Source: an uncultured beta proteobacterium (GTDB taxonomy: Bacteria > Pseudomonadota > Gammaproteobacteria > Burkholderiales > Burkholderiaceae_C). From it: DNA of 42,085 nucleotides. Location: contig CAIRBF010000427.1 of assembly GCA_903876715.1 (NCBI GenBank), forward strand, positions 1 through 42,085, read 5' to 3'. How positions within the stretch are numbered: position 1 is the first letter of the stretch; every line of letters begins with the position of its first letter. The position numbers and the translations under genes were made by a program. Below the pieces are notes generated by a model. It had not been told where the DNA came from, searched no databases, and saw only the letters and a list, made by a program, of their open reading frames with translations. Of the stretch, positions 8,423 through 16,673 are shown one piece after another.

Positions 8423-9958
8423 TCACATCACCGCGCCAAGCTGCCAGGGTACGAACTCGTTCTGCCCGTAGCCGTGCAGTTCGCTCTTCGTCGCGCGGCC
8501 CGAGGCGGTCTCCAACATCAGGCGGAAGATCCGTTCACCCACCTCGTCCACCGACTCCAGCCCGTCGATGACGGTGCCGCAGTCGATGTCGATGTCCTCC
8601 TGCTGCTTGTGCCACAGCGCGGTGTTGGTCGACAGCTTCAGCGACGGGCTGGGCGCGCAGCCATAGGCCGAGCCGCGACCGGTGGTGAAGCAGATCAGGT
8701 TGGCGCCGCCGGCCACCTGGCCTGTGGCCGAGACCGGGTCGTAGCCAGGAGTGTCCATGTAGACGAAGCCGCGCGCCTTGACGGCTTCAGCGAACTCGAC
8801 CACGTCCACGAGCGCCGTCGTGCCGCTCTTGGCGATCGCGCCCAGGCTCTTCTCGAGGATGGTCGTCAGCCCGCCGGCCTTGTTGCCGGCCGAGGGGTTG
8901 TTGTCCATCTTCATGCCGTTGCGCGCGGTGTAGGCTTCCCACCAGGCGATGCGCGCGAGCAGCTTGTCGGCGACATCGCGGCTGACGGCGCGGCGCGTCA
9001 GCAGGTGCTCGCCGCCGTAGATCTCGGGCGTTTCGGACAGGATGGCCGTGCCGCCGTGGCGCGCGAGGCGGTCGACCGCGGCGCCGAGCGCCGGGTTGGC
9101 GCTGATGCCCGAGTAGCCGTCGCTGCCGCCGCACTGCAGGCCCACCGTCAGGTGGCTGGCCGGCACGGGCTGGCGCTTGACGCGGTTGGCATGCGGCAGC
9201 ATGCGCTTGATCAGTTCGACCCCGCGCGCGACCGTCTTCGCGGTGCCGCCGGTGTCCTGGATGCTGAAGGTCTGCAGGTGGGCGCCTTCCTCCAGGCCCT
9301 CCTGCGCAATGAGACCCTGGATCTGGTTCGTCTCGCATCCCAGGCCGACGACGAGCACGGCGGCGAAGTTGGCGTGCCGGGCGTAGCCGCCGAGCGTGCG
9401 GCGCAGCACCAGCAACTCCTCGCCCGCGCTGTCGGTGGCGCAGCCCATGCCGTGCGTCAGTGCGACCACGCCGTCCACGTTCGGGTAGTCGGCCAGGGCC
9501 TCGGGCCGGATGTCGCGCCTGAAGTGGTCGGCGATCGCGCGAGCCGCGGTGGCAGAGCAGTTGACGCTGGTCAGCACGCCGATGTAGTTGCGTGTGGCCA
9601 CGCGCCCGTCAGCCCGCACGATGCCGTCGAAGGTGGCGGGATCGGTTGCGTGGAGGGTGGGCAGCGCCCCGGCCCCGGGTTCGTGCGTGCGCGCGAACTC
9701 GCTGAAGGCGAGGTTGTGCACGTGCACGTGCTGGCCCGGGGCGATAGGCTGGGTTGCGCTGCCGATGATCTGCCCGTAGCGCCGCACCGGCTCGCCGGCG
9801 GCGATCGGGCGGGTGGCGATCTTGTGCCCCGGCGGCACCAGACCGGCCACCGTGACGCCTTCCTCGGCCAGCACCGTGCCGCCGAGCAACTGTCGGCGGG
9901 CGATGACGACGTTGTCTTCGGGGTGGATGCGGATGGCAGCGGAGGTGGTGGCGGTCAT
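8423..9958 (-). CDS. UxaA-family (altronate/galactarate-type) sugar-acid dehydratase
   Basis: 511-aa single-chain member of the D-altronate/galactarate dehydratase family, with an N-terminal SAF-like domain (about 1-95, PEDNVVIARRQLLGGTVL) and a C-terminal catalytic domain (NYIGVLTSVNCSATAARAI, LTHGMGCATDSAGEEL, LGCETNQIQGL, LQCGGSDGYSGISANPALG). The family uses metal to convert an aldonate or aldarate to the 2-keto-3-deoxy acid. Members linked to a FAH hydrolase and an SDR, as here, act in non-phosphorylative L-fucose/L-galactose/D-arabinose-type pathways. It is last in the minus-strand arm, 35 bp after the FAH gene. The specific substrate (fuconate, galactonate, arabinonate) is inferred, not shown. 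Confidence 0.85.
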   Translation of the reverse strand: MTATTSAAIRIHPEDNVVIARRQLLGGTVLAEEGVTVAGLVPPGHKIATRPIAAGEPVRRYGQIIGSATQPIAPGQHVHVHNLAFSEFARTHEPGAGALPTLHATDPATFDGIVRADGRVATRNYIGVLTSVNCSATAARAIADHFRRDIRPEALADYPNVDGVVALTHGMGCATDSAGEELLVLRRTLGGYARHANFAAVLVVGLGCETNQIQGLIAQEGLEEGAHLQTFSIQDTGGTAKTVARGVELIKRMLPHANRVKRQPVPASHLTVGLQCGGSDGYSGISANPALGAAVDRLARHGGTAILSETPEIYGGEHLLTRRAVSRDVADKLLARIAWWEAYTARNGMKMDNNPSAGNKAGGLTTILEKSLGAIAKSGTTALVDVVEFAEAVKARGFVYMDTPGYDPVSATGQVAGGANLICFTTGRGSAYGCAPSPSLKLSTNTALWHKQQEDIDIDCGTVIDGLESVDEVGERIFRLMLETASGRATKSELHGYGQNEFVPWQLGAVM

Positions 9959-9993
9959 GGTCGCGGTGTGGTGCGGGTCGGTGGGGAGGGGAC

Positions 9994-10857
9994 TCAGGCG
10001 TCGATGCGGGCCGGGTCCCAGGCGTGGACCGTCTGGCGCTGTTCGCCCAGCTTCTCGATGCCCAGGTGCATGACGTCACCGGGCTTCAGGAACACCGGGT
10101 TGGGCTTGGCGCCCAGGCCCACGCCCGGGGGGGTGCCGGTGGTGATCAGGTCGCCCGGATACAGGGTCATGAAACGGCTGACGTAGGAGACGAGTTCGGC
10201 CACGCCGAAGATCATGGTCTTGGTGCTGCCGTTCTGCCAGCGATGGCCGTTGACCTCGAGCCACATGGACAGGTTCTGCGGGTCGCCGACCTCGTCGGCG
10301 GTGACCATCCAGGGGCCCACCGGGCCGAAGGTGTCGCAGCCCTTGCCCTTGTCCCAGGTGCCGCCGCGCTCGATCTGGTATTCGCGCTCCGAGACGTCGT
10401 TGACGACGCAGTAGCCGGCCACGTGCTTCAGCGCGTCGGCCTCGCTGACGTAGCGCGCCATGCTGCCGATGACCACGCCGAGCTCGACCTCCCAATCGCT
10501 CTTGACCGAGCCCTGCGGCAGCACGACATCGTGGTTGCAGCCCACGGCCACGCTCGTGGGCTTGGTGAAGATGATCGGCTCCTTCGGAATCGGCGCGCCC
10601 GTCTCGGCGGCGTGGTCGCTGTAGTTCAGCCCGATGCACAGGAACTTGCCCATGCCGCTCCAGGGCACTTGCAACTCGCCCTGGGGGACGATGGGCAGGG
10701 TCGAGACGTCGACGCTGGCCAGCGCCGCAAGGCCTGCCGGCGACAGCGTCGCGGGCGTGATGTCGGGCAGCAGCGCGGACAGGTCGCGCACCTGGCCCTG
10801 GGCATCGAGCAGTGCGGGCCGGGGGTGCGACCGAGGGCCGTGGCGAAGTAGTTTCAT
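9994..10857 (-). CDS. FAH-family 2,4-diketo-3-deoxy-sugar-acid hydrolase (probable)
   Basis: 287-aa fumarylacetoacetate-hydrolase superfamily protein. Metal-binding carboxylates are in KSDWEVELGVVIG (about residues 120-130); KGCDTFGPVGPWMVT and the C-terminal GDLITTGTPPGVGLG are the family signatures. Close relatives are often labelled ureidoglycolate lyase, but beside a sugar-acid dehydratase and an SDR the likely reaction is cleavage of a 2,4-diketo-3-deoxy acid to pyruvate and a 2-hydroxyacid. It sits 55 bp after the SDR gene and 35 bp before the dehydratase. Family certain; substrate by context. Confidence 0.82.
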   Translation of the reverse strand: MKLLRHGPRSHPRPALLDAQGQVRDLSALLPDITPATLSPAGLAALASVDVSTLPIVPQGELQVPWSGMGKFLCIGLNYSDHAAETGAPIPKEPIIFTKPTSVAVGCNHDVVLPQGSVKSDWEVELGVVIGSMARYVSEADALKHVAGYCVVNDVSEREYQIERGGTWDKGKGCDTFGPVGPWMVTADEVGDPQNLSMWLEVNGHRWQNGSTKTMIFGVAELVSYVSRFMTLYPGDLITTGTPPGVGLGAKPNPVFLKPGDVMHLGIEKLGEQRQTVHAWDPARIDA

Positions 10858-10912
10858 CGGGGTTCCTGTTCAGGTTGGAGGGGGTGGAAAGAGCGCTGCG
10901 CGCCCGGGGATG

Positions 10913-11668
10913 TCAGAGCGACCAGCCGCCGTCGACGAGGGCGGTCGTGCCCGTGGTGAACCGCGACTCGTCGCTGGCAAGGTAGACGGCCATCATCGCG
11001 ATCTCCTCTGCCGTGCCGAGCCGGCCCATGGGCTGGCGGCCGACGAACATCGCCTCCACCTGCTCAAGACTCTGGCCACTGCTGGAGGAGAGCGCCTGCA
11101 TGCGGTCGCGCAGCGAGGGTGACTCCACCGTGCCGGGGCAGATCGCATTGCAGCGCACGCCGCGGCGGATGTAGTCGATGGCGACGGACTTGGTCAGGCC
11201 GATGACGGCCGCCTTGGTGGCGCCGTAGACGAAACGGTTGGCCGCACCCTTGACGCTGCTCGCGCCCGAGGCGACGTTGATGATCGAGCCGTTGCCGCGT
11301 TCGAGCATGCCGGGCAGGAAGGCCTTGATGGCGCGGTACATGGAACGCACGTTCAGGTCGAAGGCGAAGTCCCACTGCTCCTCGGTGCAATCGAGCACCG
11401 TGTTGTGGTGCACGTAGCCGGCGGCGTTGAAAAGGATGTCCACCTGCGGGTGGCGACGCGCGGCGTCGGCGATGGCCGCAGCGTCGAGCGCGTCCAGGCG
11501 CTCGACCACCAGGCCGGGCGTGCCGTTGACGTCGGCCAGCAATTCGGTCTTCAGGTCGGTGGCGATGACGCGCGCGCCCTCGCGTGCAAAGGCCAGCGCG
11601 GTGGCTCTGCCGATGCCGGCGCCGGCTGCAGTGACGAAGGCGGTCTTGCCGGCGAGTCTCTGGGTCAT
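10913..11668 (-). CDS. SDR, probable 2-keto-3-deoxy-L-fuconate 4-dehydrogenase type
   Basis: 251-aa classical short-chain dehydrogenase: cofactor loop TAAGAGIG, an Asp after strand 2 (VIATDLK) that favours NAD, NNAG-equivalent FNAAG, catalytic Ser in INVASGASS, and YGATK near residue 152. The stretch DILFNAAGYVHHNTVLDCTE resembles the 2-keto-3-deoxy-L-fuconate dehydrogenase/BDH2 subgroup. With the FAH hydrolase and UxaA dehydratase it completes a dehydrate-oxidise-cleave sequence. It lies 122 bp downstream of the idnD-like gene, a gap large enough for a separate promoter. Confidence 0.82.
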   Translation of the reverse strand: MTQRLAGKTAFVTAAGAGIGRATALAFAREGARVIATDLKTELLADVNGTPGLVVERLDALDAAAIADAARRHPQVDILFNAAGYVHHNTVLDCTEEQWDFAFDLNVRSMYRAIKAFLPGMLERGNGSIINVASGASSVKGAANRFVYGATKAAVIGLTKSVAIDYIRRGVRCNAICPGTVESPSLRDRMQALSSSSGQSLEQVEAMFVGRQPMGRLGTAEEIAMMAVYLASDESRFTTGTTALVDGGWSL

Positions 11669-11790
11669 GTTGCTTGTCTCCTGGTCAGGTACCGGCGTGC
11701 GCCGGCGTGGAACATATTGTCGGGGGCGAAGGGGGCCGTCGCGGTGAAGCGCTGGGCGGTGCCTGCGCGGCAGCCCGTGGCCGGAGCCGC

Positions 11791-12822
11791 TCAGACGTCG
11801 GCGACGAGCTGCACCTTGGTGCTGCGCGACTTGTCCAGCGCGAGCTCGAAGGCCTCGCGCGAGCGCTGCAACGGCAGCTGGGCGCTGATCAGCGGCCGCA
11901 CGTCGACGCGACGCGTACGAATGGCCTGCACCGCCCAGTCGAACTCGAGGTGGGCGCGGAAGGCGCCGCGGTAGTCGAGCTCGCGCGCCATCAGGTTGTT
12001 GGCAGGGAAGGGCAGTTCCGGCGGTAGCGTGCCGACCTGGACGATGCGCCCGCCGCGCCTCACCGCGGCCAGGCAGGTGCCGAGCGCCGCAGCGCTACCG
12101 GCGGCCTCGATCGCAACCTCGGCCAGATCTGCCAGTTCGGCGGCAGCCACCTGGTCGGTGCGGATGACGCGGTCGGCGCCGCAGGCACGCGCCATCTCCA
12201 GCGGGCGGTCGGCGATGTCGCAGCAGATCACCTGCGCCGCGCCAGCCAGGCGCGCGGCCAGCACGGTCATGCAGCCGATCGTGCCGCCGCCGGTGACGAG
12301 GACTGTTTCCCCCAGCACCGTGCCGGCGCGGTGCAGGGCGTGCAGGCCGATGGACAGGGGCTCGGCGCAGGCGATCTCTCCGAGCGAGATCCCGGGCTCC
12401 TCGATCGGGGTGAGCTGGCGCTCGCCCATGACGAAGCGCTCGCGGAACATGCCCTGGGCATGCGGGAAGACGCTCGCACTGCCCAGGAAGAACATGTGAC
12501 GGCACAGGTTGCCGCGTCCGGCGCGGCAATAGTCGCAGTGACCGCAGGGGTGCGATGGGTTGATGGCCACCTTCTGGCCCGCACGCACCCGGCTGACTTC
12601 GCTGCCCACAGCCACGACCACGCCAGAGGCCTCATGCCCGGGCACCAGCGGCTCGCGCACGACGAAGGCGCCTACCCGGCCCTCCTTGTAGTAATGCAGG
12701 TCCGAGCCGCAGATGCCGCCGGCACCCAATTGCAACAACACGTCGTGCGGCCCGAGTGGGCGGGCGCTCTCCTCCTGCAGGCGCAGGTCGAGAGCGGCGT
12801 GGATGACGCAGGCCAATGACAT
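11791..12822 (-). CDS. idnD: L-idonate 5-dehydrogenase-like zinc alcohol dehydrogenase
   Basis: 343-aa medium-chain zinc dehydrogenase. Catalytic zinc ligands lie in ICGSDLHYY (about residue 39) and PGHEASGVV; the four structural-zinc cysteines lie in HPCGHCDYCRAGRGNLC; the NAD-binding loop is TGGGTIGCM. Length and the SDLHYYKEGRVGAF stretch match L-idonate 5-dehydrogenase, which makes 5-keto-D-gluconate from L-idonate; sorbitol/xylitol or galactonate dehydrogenases are alternatives. The start MSLACVIHAAL follows GGGAGA; the frame is open 57 codons further up without resemblance to the family. The matching reductase and gluconokinase lie on the other arm at 20.3-21.5 kb. Confidence 0.8.
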   Translation of the reverse strand: MSLACVIHAALDLRLQEESARPLGPHDVLLQLGAGGICGSDLHYYKEGRVGAFVVREPLVPGHEASGVVVAVGSEVSRVRAGQKVAINPSHPCGHCDYCRAGRGNLCRHMFFLGSASVFPHAQGMFRERFVMGERQLTPIEEPGISLGEIACAEPLSIGLHALHRAGTVLGETVLVTGGGTIGCMTVLAARLAGAAQVICCDIADRPLEMARACGADRVIRTDQVAAAELADLAEVAIEAAGSAAALGTCLAAVRRGGRIVQVGTLPPELPFPANNLMARELDYRGAFRAHLEFDWAVQAIRTRRVDVRPLISAQLPLQRSREAFELALDKSRSTKVQLVADV

Positions 12823-13130
12823 TCGGGTCTCCCTTGTTGTGTGTGTCCGACGTTGCAAAGCCGGGCGGCACTCTATGTCCTGGTGTCGGCCCGCGTCAAT
12901 CGGGTTGCACCTGCCCGCGGCCACCTTTGGCCAGGCCAGTCGAAACGGATACCGCCATGCCGCGCTGGAGAGGCGCTGATCTGGGAAGCCCACAGCGCGT
13001 GTCCAGATACGCAGGCTTGTAGTGAGAATTCATCGAGAACTTTGCTATAAGTGCCGTAACTGCTGAGGAGATGCCTTGCATGAGAGCGCTTGTGCAAGCT
13101 TTCGAGGCAAGTTCTTCATCGGAGAGCGAC
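12823..13130. other. 308-bp divergent intergenic region
   Basis: No convincing gene is seen between the idnD-like gene and the molybdopterin-domain gene. The right part (about 13015-13060) is clearly less GC-rich than the surroundings, as expected for a promoter. ATCTGG at 12979-12984 is repeated inverted as CCAGAT at 13003-13008. Short open frames here are GC-driven and lack ribosome-binding sites. Confidence 0.6.
13043..13051 (+). promoter_or_regulatory. Candidate extended -10 promoter element
   Basis: TGCTATAAG has the TGn extension plus a near-consensus -10 hexamer, inside the AT-richer patch. No good -35 is present at 16-18 bp, which an extended -10 can tolerate. It would start a leader of about 70 nt for the molybdopterin-domain gene and the histidine kinase. 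Confidence 0.4.
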
Positions 13131-13649
13131 ATGTCGTTTGGGCGTAGATTGGTGTTGGCCGGGGGTGTCTTGGCTGCTGGTGGCGCCTGCCTCGGTACGG
13201 CTATTTCATCAACCTTGGCTCGTCCGTCCGGTCCCGTGATCCTGACGGTTCGCGGCAAGGTTTCGATCACCAACGGCAGCGCTGGGGCCGATTTCGACAT
13301 GCCCATGCTCGAGCGCATGCCTCAGCGCCGCATCGTGACCAAGACCCCCTGGTACGAGTCGGCGAAAAGTTTCACGGGTCCGCTGTTGCGCGATGTGCTT
13401 GCGGCCAGCGGCGCCAAGGGCACGACGATCCGCGCCATTGCCCTGAACGACTACAAGGTCGAGATACCGTTCGATGATGCGCAGAAGATCGACGTCGTGA
13501 TGGCGAGATTGCTGGACGATCGCCCCATGTCCGTGCGGGAGAAGGGCCCTCTTTTCATCATCTACCCCTTCGACGATCTTCCCGAGGTGCGCTCTGCGGT
13601 CTACTTTGCCCGGTGCGCCTGGCAGTTGAGAACCCTCGAGCTTGTTTGA
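13131..13649 (+). CDS. Exported molybdopterin-binding-domain protein (SUOX-like), likely non-catalytic
   Basis: 172-aa protein starting MSFGRRLVLAGGVL after a GGAGA ribosome-binding site. The N-terminus is an export signal or membrane anchor with two arginines, reminiscent of Tat but without the full motif. The rest resembles the oxidoreductase molybdopterin-binding fold: VILTVRGKV, then TPWYESAKSFTGPLLRDVLA, then PLFIIYPFDDLPEV and the terminal WQLRTLELV. The ligand cysteine of sulfite-oxidase-type enzymes is not seen; the only cysteines are in the signal region and near the C-terminus. A sensory or ligand-binding role for the downstream kinase is inferred. The frame runs open from 13071 but has no better start. 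Confidence 0.7.
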   Translation: MSFGRRLVLAGGVLAAGGACLGTAISSTLARPSGPVILTVRGKVSITNGSAGADFDMPMLERMPQRRIVTKTPWYESAKSFTGPLLRDVLAASGAKGTTIRAIALNDYKVEIPFDDAQKIDVVMARLLDDRPMSVREKGPLFIIYPFDDLPEVRSAVYFARCAWQLRTLELV

Positions 13650-13669
13650 CTCCGGCGGGCGGTCTGGCC

Positions 13670-15679
13670 GTGGAGCCGACATCGCACCCTCACGAGCCTG
13701 CCCAGGCGTCGTCGTTCTCGAGCAATCCCCCCAACGGTGGGTTTCTGACCGCCTTGAGGAGGCCCCGCGGGCTGCTGTGGATGGGCGGGCTGTTCGTGCT
13801 CCTTCTGGGAGCGGTCGCCTGGATGCAGTGGCGCCAGAGTCAGCTCGTCTCGCAGGCCTTGGTGTCGGGTGGGGACAACATCGCGCACTTTCTCTATCAG
13901 GCCGACAACGAGTACCTGAGGTTGCGGGAGAGCTGGCCCAGGCCCGATCCCCGTGCAGCAGCGGACCCCGCTACTTTGCAGCTGCGCTACGACATCTTCG
14001 TCAGCCGCGTCGGGGTGCTGCGCAATGCCGCGCGCGTGCGCGGGATGACCCCGCAGCCCGAGCTTGCCCAGGCTCTCGCTGCGGCGGAGAGCTTCATCGA
14101 GCGAGCCGACAAGCTGTTGGGCCCTGGAGCATCGGCGCCCGATGCCTCCAGCCTGGCCGTCCTGTACCCGGAGTTGGTCCAACTCGACGTCCACATGCGT
14201 ACGCTGACGCAAAGCGCCTCGGACGTGATCGCCGTATCTGCCACCCGCTTGACCGAGGCGGGTCGGGCGCAGAACCGTCTCGGTCTGATGATGACGCTGG
14301 TGCTGGCTTTCCTGGCGGTCGGCTTCGCCGTTCTGACGCTGCGGGAGTTGCAGCGGCAGCAGGAGAAGCGTCAGGAACTTGAGGAGCTGACCCTCAGCCT
14401 GCGGGACGCACAGCGCGCTGCGGAGGCCGCCGCTGCATCCAAGAGCGCGTTCCTTGCGAACATGAGCCACGAGATCCGCACACCGTTCCAGGGCTTGCAA
14501 GGCATGCTCGGCCTCTTGGGCCAGACCCGGCTGGACGACACGCAATCCGGCTACCTGCGCACCGCTGCGGGGTCTGCCAGCCACCTGTTGACCATCCTCA
14601 ATGACATCCTGGACGCATCCAGCCTCGACTCTGGCGCGATCAAGATCGTTCCCGCCTCGCTAGCCCTCGCCGATCTGCTGTCGGAGGTCCAGGCCTTGAT
14701 GCAGCCCCAGGCTGCTCTGAAGGGCCTGCAACTGCGGGTGGAGGCGCTGCCCGGGCTTCCGCAGCGGGCGCTGCTCGACCCCACTCGCATGCGCCAGGTG
14801 CTGTTCAATCTGCTCGCCAATGCGATCAAGTTCACCGACGCTGGTGGGGTCACGCTGCATGTCGGTCCGGTTCGCCAGGGCGACGAGAAAACTCCTGTGA
14901 CAGGGCTGCGCTTTGTGATCAGCGACACGGGGGTCGGCATGGACGCCGCCGGGATGGCGCGCTTGTTCGAGCGCTTCGCCCAGGTAGACAGTTCCCGCTC
15001 GCGGCGATTCGGCGGGACAGGTCTGGGTCTCGAGATTTCCCGCCGGTTGGTCAGGATGATGGGCGGCGACATCACGGTCACGAGCCGCCCTGGCGAAGGA
15101 AGCACCTTCGTGGTGAGTGTGCCCTGGCTCGCGCCCGTCCTGAAGGCGTCCGAGGCGGGAATCGACAGGACGGAAAGTCCGGCCGCAGGCCTTGAACATG
15201 GGCCCTTGCGGGAGGGTGTCAACCCTGATCCAGGGCAGGGCCCGGGCATTCATGACGGCCGGGCCGAGCAAGAGGCCGCCCGACAGCTGAACATCCTCGT
15301 CGCGGAGGACAATGAAGTCAACCGCCTCGTGATGGAGGCCATGTTGGGTGAACTCGGGCACGACGCTCACTTTGCCGTGGACGGGTTGCAGGCGGTCGAG
15401 ATGGCTGCCCGGCGCCACTGGGACGTCATCTTGATGGACCTGCACATGCCCAACATGGATGGCCTCGAGGCCACGCGGGCGATCCGTGCCGGGTCCGACC
15501 CCGTCAAGGCCGCCGTGCCCGTCGTGGCATTGACTGCGGATGTGTTCGAGTCGACCCGTCAGCGGTGCGACGCGGAAGGCATTTCCGTTTTTCTCACCAA
15601 GCCTGTATCGGTCGCTGAACTCAAGGATTGCCTCGACCGCCATGGGGCGGCGCGCAGCAAGGCCGGCCGGCCGACGTGA
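13670..15679 (+). CDS. Hybrid sensor histidine kinase with C-terminal receiver
   Basis: About 669 aa. Order: TM1 (about 34-54), an extracytoplasmic sensor region of about 150 residues with no recognised fold, TM2 (about 204-225), a short coiled coil, HisKA with phospho-acceptor His near 267 in NMSHEIRTPFQG, HATPase (LLANAIKFT, SDTGVGMD, FGGTGLGLEISRRLV), and a receiver with Asp near 590 in LMDLHMPNMDG and Lys in FLTKPVS. The start is uncertain: GTG 13670 gives a 20-bp gap after the previous gene, GTG 13613 would overlap it. No separate response regulator or Hpt gene is in the window. It ends 6 bp from the convergent dehydrogenase gene. Confidence 0.88.
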   Translation: MEPTSHPHEPAQASSFSSNPPNGGFLTALRRPRGLLWMGGLFVLLLGAVAWMQWRQSQLVSQALVSGGDNIAHFLYQADNEYLRLRESWPRPDPRAAADPATLQLRYDIFVSRVGVLRNAARVRGMTPQPELAQALAAAESFIERADKLLGPGASAPDASSLAVLYPELVQLDVHMRTLTQSASDVIAVSATRLTEAGRAQNRLGLMMTLVLAFLAVGFAVLTLRELQRQQEKRQELEELTLSLRDAQRAAEAAAASKSAFLANMSHEIRTPFQGLQGMLGLLGQTRLDDTQSGYLRTAAGSASHLLTILNDILDASSLDSGAIKIVPASLALADLLSEVQALMQPQAALKGLQLRVEALPGLPQRALLDPTRMRQVLFNLLANAIKFTDAGGVTLHVGPVRQGDEKTPVTGLRFVISDTGVGMDAAGMARLFERFAQVDSSRSRRFGGTGLGLEISRRLVRMMGGDITVTSRPGEGSTFVVSVPWLAPVLKASEAGIDRTESPAAGLEHGPLREGVNPDPGQGPGIHDGRAEQEAARQLNILVAEDNEVNRLVMEAMLGELGHDAHFAVDGLQAVEMAARRHWDVILMDLHMPNMDGLEATRAIRAGSDPVKAAVPVVALTADVFESTRQRCDAEGISVFLTKPVSVAELKDCLDRHGAARSKAGRPT

Positions 15680-15685
15680 ACCGGT

Positions 15686-16603
15686 TCAGGAGTGGGCGGG
15701 GCCCGGGGTGCGAGGCACGATGCGCGCCCCGGTCAACTGCTCCTGGACCTCGACCAGTGAGGGCACGAACTTGCGCCCATGGCCGAGCGCGCTGGCCAGG
15801 GTCAGCGACTGGTGCACCGCCTCGCCCATGACGCTGGGGATGGCCAGCCCTTCAGCCAGGTGCGTGTAGTAGCGCACGTCCTTGCGTGCGTTGTCCAGCT
15901 CGAACTTCAGCCCGTCCATCTGGCCGTGGAGTGTCTTGGCCATGGCCTGGAAGAGGCCGCAGTTCACGGGGCCCGCTGAGATCAGGTCCACCAGCGCCTG
16001 CAGCTTCAGCCCGCTGCGCTCGCCTACCGCGAAGGCCTCGGCCGTTGCGGTGCAGATGGCCTGGGCGATGAAGTTGTTCAGCAGCTTGATGGTGTGCCCG
16101 GCACCCGGGCCGCCGACGTGGAAGACGTTTTCCGCGAAGCACTTCAGCACCGGCTGCAGGCTCTCGAACACCGCGGGCTCGGCCCCGATCATCACGTTCA
16201 GGCGGCCAGCCTCGGCCTCCACCGGGGTGCGCGACAGCGGCGCATCCGTGAAGGTGATGCCGGCGGCAGAGCAGCGCTCGCGCAGGCGGGCCGTCGACTC
16301 CGGCTCGCTGGTCGAGCAGTCCACGATCATCAGACCCGCGCGCGCGCCCTCGAGCAGACCGCCCGGTCCGGCGACACAGGCCTCGACCTGGGGCGAGCCG
16401 GTGACGCAGATGAAGACAAGGTCGCTGTCGCGCGCGACGTCCGCCAGCGTTGCCGCTTCGCGCGCGCCGGCGGCGAGCAGGTCGGCGACGCGCTCACGGT
16501 TGCGGTGCACGGTCAGCGTGAGTGTGTGGCCCTTGGCCAGCAGGTTGCGGGCCATGCCATGGCCCATCATGCCGCTGGCGCCGACGAATCCGATCCTCGC
16601 CAT
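15686..16603 (-). CDS. NAD(P)-dependent beta-hydroxyacid dehydrogenase (3-HIBDH/GarR superfamily)
   Basis: 305-aa member of the 6PGDH/3-hydroxyisobutyrate dehydrogenase superfamily. The N-terminal Rossmann loop is GFVGASGMMGHG, looser than the usual GLGxMG. The catalytic lysine is in GHTIKLLNNFIAQ (about residue 170). The substrate loop, typically DAPVSGG, reads DAPLSRTPVEAEAGRL, so the usual double glycine is missing and an unusual substrate is possible. Tartronate semialdehyde, threonate and similar sugar-derived hydroxyacids are plausible from context. It is third in the minus arm, 70 bp after the SDR gene, and is cut off from the idnD-like gene by the plus-strand kinase pair. Confidence 0.82.
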   Translation of the reverse strand: MARIGFVGASGMMGHGMARNLLAKGHTLTLTVHRNRERVADLLAAGAREAATLADVARDSDLVFICVTGSPQVEACVAGPGGLLEGARAGLMIVDCSTSEPESTARLRERCSAAGITFTDAPLSRTPVEAEAGRLNVMIGAEPAVFESLQPVLKCFAENVFHVGGPGAGHTIKLLNNFIAQAICTATAEAFAVGERSGLKLQALVDLISAGPVNCGLFQAMAKTLHGQMDGLKFELDNARKDVRYYTHLAEGLAIPSVMGEAVHQSLTLASALGHGRKFVPSLVEVQEQLTGARIVPRTPGPAHS

Positions 16604-16673
16604 CCGGGTGTCTCCTTGTGTGGTCGGGTCTGGGGTTGTCCGTGCGGGTTGGCCGCGCGGGCGACCGGGCTGC

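Noticed and set aside
11692-11705. CCGGCG/CGCCGG hairpin upstream of the SDR gene
   Set aside because: A 6-bp GC stem with a 2-base loop is sterically poor and common by chance at this GC content.
12873-13097. Possible 74-aa minus-strand protein upstream of idnD
   Set aside because: No ribosome-binding site, no recognisable pattern, and it would sit across the promoter-like AT-rich patch.
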